The notes under the pieces were generated by a model, which was given only the letters and a program-made list of their open reading frames with translations, was not told the origin of the DNA and made no database searches. Position numbers and translations under genes: made by a program. From Cupriavidus neocaledonicus (GTDB taxonomy: Bacteria > Pseudomonadota > Gammaproteobacteria > Burkholderiales > Burkholderiaceae): a stretch of 64,000 nucleotides of DNA. The DNA lies in the NCBI RefSeq assembly GCF_000372525.1, contig NZ_AQUR01000105.1:309202-373201 (forward strand), read 5' to 3'. This document shows positions 52,156 through 60,966 of the stretch, in pieces (the first letter of the stretch is position 1; every line of letters begins with the position of its first letter).

Positions 52156-53226
52156 ATGCTCATCGAGCAGATCGAACACCGCTGGCTGGCGGCGTTCCGC
52201 CGCACGCTGGAACTCTGTGCCCTGCGGCACGGGGATGTCGTCGGAATTGTAACGGAGTCCCAATCCCGCCCTGTCAACGTGGCCTTGGCCGAGCTGGCCG
52301 CGCAGTTGCTCGGGGCCATTCCCGTGCGGATCCAGGTGCCGACCCCGGCGCTTGCCGCCCCGGCGCCGGTGCGCTCCACCGGCGCCAGCGATGCCTTGCA
52401 GCAACTCGCTCCGGTGCTGGCGGCGCTGTCACGCTGCCAGCTGGTGCTCGACTGCACCGTCGAGGGCCTGTTGCACGCCCCCGAATTGCCCCAGATCCTG
52501 CGCGGTGCCGACGGCGTGGTGCCGCGCATGCTGATGGTCAGCAACGAGCACCCCGAGATCCTGGAGCGCTGCCAACCCGATCCGTCGCTGGAGACCACCG
52601 TGCGCGCGGCGATGAAGCGCCTGCGCGGCGCGCGCGAGATGCGCGTGCATTCGGCGGCCGGCACCGAGCTGCGCATCGGCCTGGCCGACGCGCGCGTGGG
52701 TGGCGTCTGGGGCTTCTGCAACAAGCCCGGCCAGGTCTCGCACTGGCCCGGCGGCCTGTGCCTGGCGTTCCCGGCCGGGCGCCAGGTCAACGGCACGCTG
52801 GTGCTGGCGCCGGGCGACGTCAACCTGACCTTCAAGACCTACCTGCGCGACACCGTGGTCTGCCATATCGAGGACGACTATATCGTCGCGGTCGAGGGCC
52901 AGGGCGTCGACGCCGACATGATGCGCGGCTACTACCAGGCCTGGGCCGACCGCGAAGGCACGCGCGATGCCTACGCGGTCTCGCATGTGGGCTGGGGCCT
53001 GAACCGGCTGGCGCGCTGGGACGCGATGACGTTCTACGACAAGCGCGATTGCAACGGCACCGAGCTGCGCGCCTTCGCCGGCAATTTCCTGTTCTCGACC
53101 GGCGCCAACGAGGTCGCCGGGCGGCATACGTTGGGCCACTTCGACCTGCCGCTGCGCAACTGCACGGTGTCGCTAGACGGCCGCAACGAGGTCGAGGCCG
53201 GCACGCTGGTAGAGGTGGCCGCATGA
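52156..53226 (+). CDS. 2,5-dihydroxypyridine 5,6-dioxygenase homologue (NicX-like)
   Basis: 356 aa of the M29-aminopeptidase-like extradiol dioxygenase family. NicX-type Fe(II) ligands appear conserved: His in AVSHVGWGLNRLA (H277) and the H-x-D pair in LGHFDLPLRNC (H328, D330). Also shared with NicX are FAGNFLFSTGANEVAGRHT, the WDHWPSG-equivalent VSHWPGGLCLAFP and VLAPGDVNLTFKTYLRD. NicX opens 2,5-dihydroxypyridine to N-formylmaleamate; the same or a closely related ring-opening is inferred here. Good AGCAGGAGA ribosome binding site. Confidence 0.85.
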   Translation: MLIEQIEHRWLAAFRRTLELCALRHGDVVGIVTESQSRPVNVALAELAAQLLGAIPVRIQVPTPALAAPAPVRSTGASDALQQLAPVLAALSRCQLVLDCTVEGLLHAPELPQILRGADGVVPRMLMVSNEHPEILERCQPDPSLETTVRAAMKRLRGAREMRVHSAAGTELRIGLADARVGGVWGFCNKPGQVSHWPGGLCLAFPAGRQVNGTLVLAPGDVNLTFKTYLRDTVVCHIEDDYIVAVEGQGVDADMMRGYYQAWADREGTRDAYAVSHVGWGLNRLARWDAMTFYDKRDCNGTELRAFAGNFLFSTGANEVAGRHTLGHFDLPLRNCTVSLDGRNEVEAGTLVEVAA

Positions 53227-54041
53227 GCGCCGCGACCACGCAACGCCACGCCAACGGCATTGCCACGCTGGCCTGGGGCGACGGGCCGGTGGCGGTGGTG
53301 ATGCTGCATGGCATCGGCGGCGGCAAGGCCGCCTGGCCCGCGCAGGGCGAGGCCCTGGCGCAGGCCGGTTACCGCGCCCTGGCGTGGGACATGCCGGGCT
53401 ATGGCGACAGTGCCCTGATCGACCCCTATGACTTCGACGGACTGGCGCAGGCGCTGACCCCCGTGCTGCGGTGCGAACGCGACGCCGGCCGGCGCGTGGT
53501 GCTGCTGGGCCACAGCATGGGCGGCATGGTGGCGCAGCAGGCTTGCGCGGCCACCCCCGCTCTGGTCGACGGCATGGTGCTGTCCGGCACTTCGCCGGCC
53601 TTTGGCAAGGGCGATGGTCCGTGGCAACGCGAGTTCATCGCCGCACGCACCGCGCCGCTGGATGCCGGCAAGACCATGGCCCAGATGGCGGCGGGACTGG
53701 TGCGCACCATGGTCGCGCCCGATGCCGACGCGCACGCCGTGGCCTTCGCCACCGCGGTGATGGCGGCGGTGCCGGCGGCCACTTACCGCGCCGCGCTGGG
53801 TGCCCTGGTGCGCTTCAACCAGCGCGACGCGCTGCCCCGCATCGCGGTGCCGGTGCTGGCGCTGGCCGGCCAGCACGATGCCAACGCCGCGCCCGAGGTG
53901 ATGCAGCGCATGGCGCAACGCATTGCCGGCGCCGAGTACCGCTGCCTGCCCGACGTGGGCCACCTGGCCTGCATGGAGCGTCCCGGGCTGTTCAACGACG
54001 CGGTGCTGGATTTCCTGCACCGGCACTTTCCCGTGCAGTGA
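53223..54041 (+). CDS. Alpha/beta hydrolase in the N-formylmaleamate deformylase (NicD) position
   Basis: 272 aa. Alpha/beta-hydrolase fold with oxyanion segment VVMLHGIGGGKAAWPAQ, nucleophile elbow LLGHSMGGMVAQ (S98), acid in LAGQHDANA and His in PDVGHLACMERPG. Its start overlaps the nicX-like stop (ATGA), which indicates functional coupling. NicD, the deformylase acting after NicX, belongs to this fold, so deformylation of the ring-opened product is the leading role. An enol-lactonase-like role is possible on sequence alone. Confidence 0.78.
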   Translation: MSAATTQRHANGIATLAWGDGPVAVVMLHGIGGGKAAWPAQGEALAQAGYRALAWDMPGYGDSALIDPYDFDGLAQALTPVLRCERDAGRRVVLLGHSMGGMVAQQACAATPALVDGMVLSGTSPAFGKGDGPWQREFIAARTAPLDAGKTMAQMAAGLVRTMVAPDADAHAVAFATAVMAAVPAATYRAALGALVRFNQRDALPRIAVPVLALAGQHDANAAPEVMQRMAQRIAGAEYRCLPDVGHLACMERPGLFNDAVLDFLHRHFPVQ

Positions 54042-54138
54042 AGCGCGCCGCTTTCCGGCAACGCCAACACAAGAACCAACGCCGCGCCGCCCCTTTCCAC
54101 CCAACGGGCGCGAGCAGGAAAAAAACAGGAGACGCGAC

Positions 54139-55392
54139 ATGCCATCCGGCCAGCTCGACTTCATTCCCGCCGTCGGTACGGCGGACTTCTCCCCGGCACA
54201 GGCGCAATGGCTGACGCTGGCCAACCGCCTGGGCCGGGAACGCTTCGCGCCGCGCGCGGCCACCTGGGACCGCGAGGCCAGCTTCCCCTTCGCCAACTAC
54301 GACGACCTGCGCGAGGCCGGCCTGCTGGCCTTGTGCGTGCCGCGGGCGTTCGGCGGCGCGGGCGCGGACTTTGCCACCTACTGCATGGTCGGCGCGGAAA
54401 TCGGCCGCTTCTGCGGCGCCACCGCGCTTACGTACAACATGCATATCTGCTCGACCATGTGGACCGGCGTGCTGTCCGATGGCATCGACATGACGCCGGC
54501 ACAGCGCGACGAACACCAGGCCCGCCGCGAGCTGCATTTCGCGCGGGTGGTGCGGGATGGCGCAGTCTACGCGCAGCCGTTCTCCGAAGGCTCGGCCGCC
54601 GCCGCCGGCAAGGCGCCGTTCGGCACCACCGCGCGCAAGGTCGACGGCGGCTGGGTGCTCAACGGGCGCAAGATCTTCGCCTCGCTGTCGGGCGCGGCCG
54701 ACTATTACGGCATCCTGTGCACCGAGGATCGCGGCGACCAGCATCCGGACATGCGCGACACGCTCTATATCGCCGTGCCCGGACGGGCGGACGGGCTCAC
54801 CGTGACCGGCGACTGGGACCCGATGGGCATGCGCGGCACGGTGTCGCGCACGCTGCTGCTCAAGGACGTGTTCGTGCCCGACCACGAGCAGCTGATGCCG
54901 CGCGGGGTCTACTACCGCGCCGCGCAGACCTGGCCGGCGATGTTCTTCACGCTGTCGCCGACCTACCTCGGCGTGGCGCAGGCGGCGTACGACTTCACCG
55001 TGCAGTACCTGCGCGGCGAGGTGCCGGGGCAGCCGCCGGTCAAGCGCCGCATGTATCCGACCAAGCAGATCGCGGTGGCGCAGATGCGCATCCAGCTGGA
55101 GACCATGCGCTCGATCTTCTGGCGCGCGATCCACGAAGCGAAGCCGAATCCGTCGAAGGACGAGCGCCTGCGCCTGTACGCCGCGCACTACACGGTGATG
55201 GAAGGCGCCAACGATATCGCCCGGCTGGCGATCCGCACCTGCGGCGGCCAGTCGATGCTCAAGGACCTGCCGCTGGAGCGGCTCTACCGCGATTCGCGCT
55301 GCGGCGCGCTGATGCTGCCCTGGACCGCCGAGCTGATCCTCGACCGCATGGGCCGCGAGACCCTGTACGAATCCGGCGAGCGCGACGAATGA
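54139..55392 (+). CDS. Acyl-CoA dehydrogenase-fold flavoprotein lacking the canonical catalytic Glu
   Basis: 417 aa with the three-domain acyl-CoA-dehydrogenase layout: LREAGLLALCVPRAFGGAGA, a middle beta domain (ARKVDGGWVLNGRKIFASLS, DPMGMRGTVSRTLLLKDVFV), and C-terminal helices (ICTCGGQ-like IRTCGGQSMLKDLPLERLYR). Where dehydrogenases carry YEGT after the R-D-x-R motif, this protein reads RDSRCGALMLPWTAEL (residues 384-399). Loss of that Glu is typical of members that act as flavin monooxygenases, which would suit the flavin reductase in this cluster. Dehydrogenase activity with an alternative base cannot be excluded. Confidence 0.75.
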   Translation: MPSGQLDFIPAVGTADFSPAQAQWLTLANRLGRERFAPRAATWDREASFPFANYDDLREAGLLALCVPRAFGGAGADFATYCMVGAEIGRFCGATALTYNMHICSTMWTGVLSDGIDMTPAQRDEHQARRELHFARVVRDGAVYAQPFSEGSAAAAGKAPFGTTARKVDGGWVLNGRKIFASLSGAADYYGILCTEDRGDQHPDMRDTLYIAVPGRADGLTVTGDWDPMGMRGTVSRTLLLKDVFVPDHEQLMPRGVYYRAAQTWPAMFFTLSPTYLGVAQAAYDFTVQYLRGEVPGQPPVKRRMYPTKQIAVAQMRIQLETMRSIFWRAIHEAKPNPSKDERLRLYAAHYTVMEGANDIARLAIRTCGGQSMLKDLPLERLYRDSRCGALMLPWTAELILDRMGRETLYESGERDE

Positions 55393-56939
55393 GCGCACCC
55401 CGCAGGGCCATCCGTGCCGGTGCCGCCGGCCTGGGCACGCTGCCGGCCATGCTGCATGGGCACGCCGACGCCGCGCCGGGCCGGCCGGCGTTGCACTATC
55501 TGGACCGCACCTTCACCTACGGCACGCTGTGGCGGCGCGTGGAGCGCGCCAGCGCCCACCTGGCCGCGACCTGGCGCATCCGCCCCGGCGACCGCGTCGG
55601 CACGCTGTGCCTGAACCACGAGCTGCAGCTGGTGCTGCTGTTCGCCTGCGCCCGCGTCGGCGCCATGTTCGCGCCGCTGAACTACCGGCTGGCGCCGGCG
55701 GAGCTGCGGGCGATTGCGGCGCACGCGCAACTCGCCGTGCTGTTCCATGACGCGGCCCATGAAGCGCTGGCGCGCGAAGCCGGCGGCGATTGCCGGCTGG
55801 CGCCCCTCGACCGGCTGGTCGAGCATCCGGCGCCGTCCGGCGTGAGCCATGCCGCCGTGCCGGACCATGCGCCGCTGCTGCTGGCCTACACCTCCGGCAC
55901 CACCGGCAAGCCCAAGGGCGCGGTGCATACCCAGGCCGGCTTGCTGGCCAATGCGCGCGCCAGCTGGTGGGCGCATGGCATGACCGCCGGCGACCATGTG
56001 CTGTCGGTGCTGCCCCTGTTCCATGTCGGCGGGCTGTGCATCCAGACCCTGCCGGCGCTGCTGGCCGGCGCGCGGGTGACGCTGCATGACCGCTTCGCGC
56101 CGCAGGCGTGGCTCGACGCGGTGGCCGGGGCGCGGCCGAGCCTGTCGCTGATGGTGCCGGCGACGCTGCGCGCGGTGCTGGAGCACCCGCGCTGGGCCGA
56201 TACCGACCTGGCGGCGCTGCGCGGGGTGATGGCGGGATCGTCGCCCATCCCGCGCGCGTATATCGAGGCCTTCCACGCGCGCGGCGTGCCGCTCGGGCAG
56301 GTCTATGGCGCCACCGAGACCGGACCGGTGTCGGTGGTGCTGAAGCTGGAGCAGGCCATGGCGCGCCCTGGCTACGCCGGCTGGCCGCAGCCCGAGGCCG
56401 AAGTGCGCCTGGCCGGCGCCGACGGCGCCGAGGTGCCGCCGGGCGCGGTGGGCGAGCTGTGGGTGCGCGGCGCCAATGTCATGGCGGGCTACTGGAACCC
56501 GCCCGGGAGCGGGCTAACCGACAACGGGCTGCCAGGCGGCTGGTTCCATTCCGGCGACCTCGCGCACCGCGATGCCGAGGGCTGCATCGAGGTGGTGGGC
56601 CGCAGCAAGGACATGATCATCTCCGGCGGCGAGAACATCTATCCCGCCGAGATCGAGAACGTGCTGGTCGGCCTGCCCGGCGTGCAGGAATGCGCGGTGG
56701 TGGGCGTGGCCGATGCGCGCTGGGGCGAAGTGCCGGTGGCGGTGATCGTGCCGGCGCCGGGCGCGCCGCCCGGCGCGCTGGCGGCCGAACCGCTGCGCGA
56801 GCTGCTGGCCGCGCGCATCGCCCGCTTCAAGCTGCCGCGCGAGGTGGTGCTGATGGACGACCTGCCGCGTAGCGCGCTGGGCAAGGTGCTCAAGCCGCAA
56901 TTGCGCGCGCAGCTGGAGGCCCGACGCCAGCCCGGCTGA
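55389..56939 (+). CDS. Acyl/aryl-CoA ligase (AMP-forming)
   Basis: 516 aa, starting in the stop of the preceding gene (ATGA). Adenylation signature LLAYTSGTTGKPKGAVHTQA (TSGTTGKPKG at residues 168-177), YGATETGPVS, GWFHSGDLAHRDAEG and the C-terminal domain hinge GRSKDMIISGGENIYPAEIE with the catalytic Lys in RSALGKVLKPQ. It resembles feruloyl/long-chain/aryl-CoA ligases; substrate not determinable. Its tight coupling with the acyl-CoA-dehydrogenase-fold gene suggests that a carboxylate is activated to a CoA thioester and then modified. Confidence 0.85.
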   Translation: MSAPRRAIRAGAAGLGTLPAMLHGHADAAPGRPALHYLDRTFTYGTLWRRVERASAHLAATWRIRPGDRVGTLCLNHELQLVLLFACARVGAMFAPLNYRLAPAELRAIAAHAQLAVLFHDAAHEALAREAGGDCRLAPLDRLVEHPAPSGVSHAAVPDHAPLLLAYTSGTTGKPKGAVHTQAGLLANARASWWAHGMTAGDHVLSVLPLFHVGGLCIQTLPALLAGARVTLHDRFAPQAWLDAVAGARPSLSLMVPATLRAVLEHPRWADTDLAALRGVMAGSSPIPRAYIEAFHARGVPLGQVYGATETGPVSVVLKLEQAMARPGYAGWPQPEAEVRLAGADGAEVPPGAVGELWVRGANVMAGYWNPPGSGLTDNGLPGGWFHSGDLAHRDAEGCIEVVGRSKDMIISGGENIYPAEIENVLVGLPGVQECAVVGVADARWGEVPVAVIVPAPGAPPGALAAEPLRELLAARIARFKLPREVVLMDDLPRSALGKVLKPQLRAQLEARRQPG

Positions 56940-57025
56940 ATCCGCTGCAAGCGCGCCGATCTGCGCTTATGCTTGAGGCCTGGCCAGACAGACCGGACAG
57001 ACGATTACGCAAGGGAGCGGCGCAA

Positions 57026-57568
57026 ATGGAACATGGATTGGAAACCGCCACGCTGGGCGGCGGGTGCTTCTGGTGCCTGGAGGCGGTCTACCAGCAGGTC
57101 GAAGGTGTGGTCGCGGTCGAGTCCGGCTACACCGGCGGGCATGTCGACCACCCGACCTACCAGCAGGTGTGCGAAGGCGATACCGGCCACGTCGAGGTGG
57201 TGCGCGTGAGCTTCGATCCGTCGGTGATCACTTACCGCGAGATCCTCGAGATCTTCTTCGCCATCCACGACCCGACCACGCCCGACCGGCAGGGCAACGA
57301 CGTCGGGCCGCAATACCGCTCGGCCATCTTCACGCATTCCGAGGCGCAGCGCGCCACGGCCGAATACGTGATGCGCGAGCTGGCCGCCGCCAGGGCCTTC
57401 GACGCGCCGATCGTGACCCAGGTCGAGCCGGAGCAGCCCTACTGGCGCGCCGAGGCCAGCCACCAGAACTACTACCAGGACCATCCCAGCCAGGGCTACT
57501 GCGCGTTCGTGATCTCGCCCAAGCTGGCCAAGTTCCGCAAGCAGTTCGGCGCGAAGTTGCGCAAGTAA
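57026..57568 (+). CDS. msrA: Peptide-methionine (S)-S-oxide reductase MsrA
   Basis: 180 aa. Repairs methionine-S-sulfoxide in oxidised proteins. Catalytic motif ATLGGGCFWCLEAVYQQVEG near residues 8-27, then VESGYTGGHVDHPTYQQVC and YRSAIFTHSEAQ, EASHQNYYQDHPSQGYC. The ATG at 57026 has AAGGGAG upstream; the longer frame to 56969 is not conserved-looking. Separate from the CoA ligase operon by 86 bases. Confidence 0.96.
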   Translation: MEHGLETATLGGGCFWCLEAVYQQVEGVVAVESGYTGGHVDHPTYQQVCEGDTGHVEVVRVSFDPSVITYREILEIFFAIHDPTTPDRQGNDVGPQYRSAIFTHSEAQRATAEYVMRELAAARAFDAPIVTQVEPEQPYWRAEASHQNYYQDHPSQGYCAFVISPKLAKFRKQFGAKLRK

Positions 57569-57617
57569 GCGCGCGCAAGCAAGCAAGGGCGTGCGCCGGC
57601 GCGGCGCCAGCGCAGTG

Positions 57618-58691
57618 CTATAGCCGCGCCACGATGGCCTCGGCCAGCCGTGCGCAGCTCAGCGGCGCGCAGCCTTCGGCGTTGTTGCTGACAATGACGA
57701 TGGCGGGCTGCCCGGCGCGCAGCGTGCGCGCCACCACGTCGGCAATCGCGTCGCGGGTGCCGGGATCGTCGTCGACGATGCGGTCGAACGGCGCGTAGCG
57801 TTTTTCCGCATAGGCGTAGGGACGGCCCGCATGCAGCATCCAGCGCAGCACCAGCGGGCCCGCCGCGGCCTCGTCCATCAGTGCCTGCGCCGCGGCCTGG
57901 CGCGGCACCGGCGGCAGCCGGTCGCGCGCCGACAGGCAGAAGCGCACGCCGTGGCGGCGCAGCAGCCGGATATAGCGCGGCGTCAGCAGGGCCGGGTCGC
58001 GCAGCTCGACGGCATAGGCGGCGTGCCGGGTCAGCGCCGGGTCCAGCGCCGGCAGCGCGCCGAGGAAGGCGTCGAGCCGCTCCAGGAATACCGCGCTGTC
58101 GGCCAGCGGACCCATCGGCGACAGCTGGAACAGCAACGGCCCGCACTTGTGCCCCAGGCCGCTGGTGGCCGGCACGATGAAGTCGCGTGCCGCGAGCGCT
58201 GCATCCAGGAAGGCGGCGTTGGCCAGCCGGCCGGCGCCGTCCGGGCCGCGCAGCCAGGCATCGCAGACACTGGCCGGCGCCTTGACCAGGAAGCGGAAGC
58301 CTTCCGGCACCTGCGCGGCGTAGGACAGGTAGTCGGCCAGCGGGATCGGGCCGTAGAAGCCGCGGTCGATGCCGGCGGCGCGCAGCAGCGGGTGGCGCGC
58401 ATAGGCGGCCAGGCCCTTGCGCGAGAGCAGGCTGTCGCTGTACTCGCCGTCGTAGACCAGCCCGTTCCAGCCGGGATAGGCCCAGGATGAGGTGCCGAAA
58501 TACAGCTGCGGCGGCAGCCGCGCGGCCAGCGCCTGCAGTGCCGGCGCGGCCGGAAACGGCTGCACGCTCTTGCCGCGCGCCGGTTTGCCTGGGGAGTCGG
58601 GTTGGGCGGCCGCGCCGGCTGGCGCCGCGGGCCGCCCGGGAGGGGCGGTGGGGGCGGGCAGGGGCAGCCCGCCAAAGAGGTCTTCGGTCAA
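57618..58691 (-). CDS. DUF72 family protein (YecE-like)
   Basis: 357 aa. TIM-barrel-like DUF72 protein: LYFGTSSWAYPGWNGLVYDG, YSDSLLSRKGLAAYARHPLL, IDRGFYGPIPLADYLSYAAQ, FRFLVKAPASVCDAW and VELRDPALLTP. The first 45 residues are a Pro/Ala-rich extension. Biochemical function of the family is unknown. It is preceded on the same strand by the cfa-like gene with 15 bases between. Confidence 0.85.
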   Translation of the reverse strand: MTEDLFGGLPLPAPTAPPGRPAAPAGAAAQPDSPGKPARGKSVQPFPAAPALQALAARLPPQLYFGTSSWAYPGWNGLVYDGEYSDSLLSRKGLAAYARHPLLRAAGIDRGFYGPIPLADYLSYAAQVPEGFRFLVKAPASVCDAWLRGPDGAGRLANAAFLDAALAARDFIVPATSGLGHKCGPLLFQLSPMGPLADSAVFLERLDAFLGALPALDPALTRHAAYAVELRDPALLTPRYIRLLRRHGVRFCLSARDRLPPVPRQAAAQALMDEAAAGPLVLRWMLHAGRPYAYAEKRYAPFDRIVDDDPGTRDAIADVVARTLRAGQPAIVIVSNNAEGCAPLSCARLAEAIVARL

Positions 58692-58706
58692 TCGTTTCGG
58701 TTGCCT

Positions 58707-59948
58707 TCAGTCGTTGCGGCCGATGGGCTGGTCGTAGATATAGCGGCGCGACCACGGCAGCGAGTCGGCCTGCAGCCCGGACTTGTGGCACACCACCTGG
58801 TAGATCGACATCTTCTCGGTCTCGAAGGCGTGCGCGCAGCCAGCCAGGTAGACGCGCCAGATGCGGTACTTCTTCTCGCCGACCATGCTGCGGATGGTAT
58901 CGCCGCGCGCCTCGAAGTTGTCGGCCCAGTGATGCAGGGTGCGCGCGTAGTGCCGGCGCAGCAGCTCGACGTCGAAGGCTTCCAGGCCGCCTTGCTGCAG
59001 CGTGCGCAGCACCAGCCCGATATGCGGCAGCTCGCCCTGCGGGAACACGTAGCGGTCCATGAATTCGGCGCCGTCCATCGGGGTCGCGCCGTTGTCGGGG
59101 TCGGGCGAGGTGATGCCGTGGTTCATGGCAAAGCCGTCGTCGGCCAGCAGCTCGCGGATGCGGCCGAAGTAGCCGGGCAGGTTGTCCTTGCCCACATGCT
59201 CGAACATGCCGACGCTGGTGATGCGGTCGAAGGTGCCGGTGGTGTCGCGGTAGTCCTGCAGCCGGATCTCGATGCGGTCGGACAGGCCCGCGGCCTTGAC
59301 GCGCTCGGTGCCCAGGTCGAACTGGTTCTGCGACAGCGTGATGCCCACGCAGCGCGCGCCGAACTTCTGCGCCGCGCGCAGCACCAGCGCGCCCCAGCCG
59401 CAGCCGATGTCGAGCAGCGTCTGGCCCGGCTGCAGCCGGATCTTGGTCAGGATGTGGTCGATCTTCTTGATCTGCGCGGTGGCAAGGTCTTCATCGCCGT
59501 GCTCGAAGTAGGCGCAGGAATAGACCATGTTGGGGTCGAGCCAGAGCTGGTAGAAGTCGTTGGAGACATCGTAGTGGTACTGGATCGACTCCCTGTCTTC
59601 CTGCCTGGTATGCGAGAAATGCTGCGCCACCTTGTACAGCGCGCCGCCGGCGCGGCGCGTGGCCGCGGCCGAGAAGCCGTAGCCCACCTTGATGATGTCC
59701 GCCAGCCGGCCGTCGAAATCGATCTTGCCCTGGACGTACGCCTCGCCCAGGTTGTCCAGGCTCGGTGTCAGCAGCAGCGGCAGGGCCGCGGCTTCGCGCA
59801 CGGTCAGCGTCACCACCGGCTTGTCGAATTGCCCGAGCGGGTATTCGGCGCCATTCCACAGCCGCAGGCTGACCGGGAGATTGGCGTTCTCTCGCAGGTC
59901 GGCGATCCAGTTGTCGAGTTGCTTTTCCAGGGTTTGCTTGAAAAACAT
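58707..59948 (-). CDS. cfa: Cyclopropane-fatty-acyl-phospholipid synthase-like methyltransferase
   Basis: 413 aa from the ATG at 59948, with a strong GGGAGGTAAAG site upstream. N-terminal lipid-binding part (LDNLGEAYVQGKIDFDGRLA) and SAM-dependent methyltransferase domain: QYHYDVSNDFYQLWLDPNMV, LLDIGCGWGALVLRAAQKFG, GITLSQNQFDL and SVGMFEHVGKDNLPGYF. Matches the Cfa/CmaS family; cyclopropanation of membrane phospholipid chains is the expected role. A divergent paralogue with another lipid substrate is possible. Confidence 0.88.
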   Translation of the reverse strand: MFFKQTLEKQLDNWIADLRENANLPVSLRLWNGAEYPLGQFDKPVVTLTVREAAALPLLLTPSLDNLGEAYVQGKIDFDGRLADIIKVGYGFSAAATRRAGGALYKVAQHFSHTRQEDRESIQYHYDVSNDFYQLWLDPNMVYSCAYFEHGDEDLATAQIKKIDHILTKIRLQPGQTLLDIGCGWGALVLRAAQKFGARCVGITLSQNQFDLGTERVKAAGLSDRIEIRLQDYRDTTGTFDRITSVGMFEHVGKDNLPGYFGRIRELLADDGFAMNHGITSPDPDNGATPMDGAEFMDRYVFPQGELPHIGLVLRTLQQGGLEAFDVELLRRHYARTLHHWADNFEARGDTIRSMVGEKKYRIWRVYLAGCAHAFETEKMSIYQVVCHKSGLQADSLPWSRRYIYDQPIGRND

Positions 59949-60188
59949 GCGCTTTACCTCCCGATGGTTGCGGCACACGCTTCGGCGGACGCATCCGGCA
60001 AGGAGAAACTGCGCGCAAACCCTGCCCGATCCGTCGCGAGCGCTGCAAGAAAAGAGTAGCCAAGCGACGCCTGTCTCACTTTAGTCCAATTCCGCAACCC
60101 GTGCAGCGCGCCGCCGGAAGACCCTGCGGTCGTCCCGGGAGCGGCGTGGAGGCATCAGCGCGGACGCGCGCGGCGTCCGCAGCCCGGC

Positions 60189-60827
60189 TCAGGGCGACAG
60201 CCGCACGATCTGCCAGCCCGTGCCCGGCTGGACCCGGTAGGCGATGCGGTCGTGCAGGCGCGATGGCCGTCCCTGCCAGAATTCCAGCGCGGTCGGCACC
60301 AGGCGGTAGCCGCCCCAGTAGGGCGGGCGCGGCGGGTTTTCGCCGAACTTGCTGCGGTATTCCTGCTCGCGCTGCTCGAGCACGTCGCGGCCGGTGACCT
60401 CCCGGCTTTGCGCGGAAGCCCAGGCGCCCACGCGCGAGCCCAGCGGACGCGTGGCGAAATAGGCGTCGCTTTCGTCCTCGGAGACCTTCTCGACGCGGCC
60501 TTCGACGCGCACCTGCCGTTCCAGCTGGACCCAGTGGAACAGCAGTGCGGCGCGCGGGTTGGCCGCCAGGTCCAGGCCCTTGCGGCTTTCATAGTTGGTG
60601 AAGAAGGTGAAGCCGCGGTCGTCGATGCCCTTGAGCAGCACGATGCGCGCCGAGGGCTGGCCGTCGGCGTCGACCGTGGCCAGGGTCATGGCATTGGGTT
60701 CAGGCAGCTTGGCCGTGACCGCTTCGTCGAACCAGCGCTTGAACTGGCTCATCGGGTCGGGGGCCACGTCGGATTCGGACAGCGCGCCCAGCACATAGGT
60801 GCGGCGCAGGTCGGCAAGTTGGGTCAT
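60189..60827 (-). CDS. pdxH: Pyridoxine/pyridoxamine 5'-phosphate oxidase
   Basis: 212 aa FMN enzyme making pyridoxal 5'-phosphate. Motifs: MTLATVDADGQPSARIVLLK, FTFFTNYESRKGLDLAANP, LERQVRVEGRVEKVSEDESD, GAWASAQSREV and the C-terminal FWQGRPSRLHDRIAYR. Confidence 0.96.
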   Translation of the reverse strand: MTQLADLRRTYVLGALSESDVAPDPMSQFKRWFDEAVTAKLPEPNAMTLATVDADGQPSARIVLLKGIDDRGFTFFTNYESRKGLDLAANPRAALLFHWVQLERQVRVEGRVEKVSEDESDAYFATRPLGSRVGAWASAQSREVTGRDVLEQREQEYRSKFGENPPRPPYWGGYRLVPTALEFWQGRPSRLHDRIAYRVQPGTGWQIVRLSP

Positions 60828-60966
60828 GTCGCAATCATCAGGGAATCGGTCCGGAAGCGCGGTGCGCCCGGGGGCGGGGGCCGCGGCTCCGGCTGATTCG
60901 AGTATAGCGAATGCATCGCGGGTCGCATTTGCGTGGCGACAAGCCCGACCAGTGCTCCCCGGTGCG

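Noticed and set aside
50962..56939. Complete nicotinate degradation cluster
   Set aside because: NicA/NicB hydroxylase, NicC, NicE and NicF are all missing here; only the dioxygenase and the NicD-like hydrolase match.
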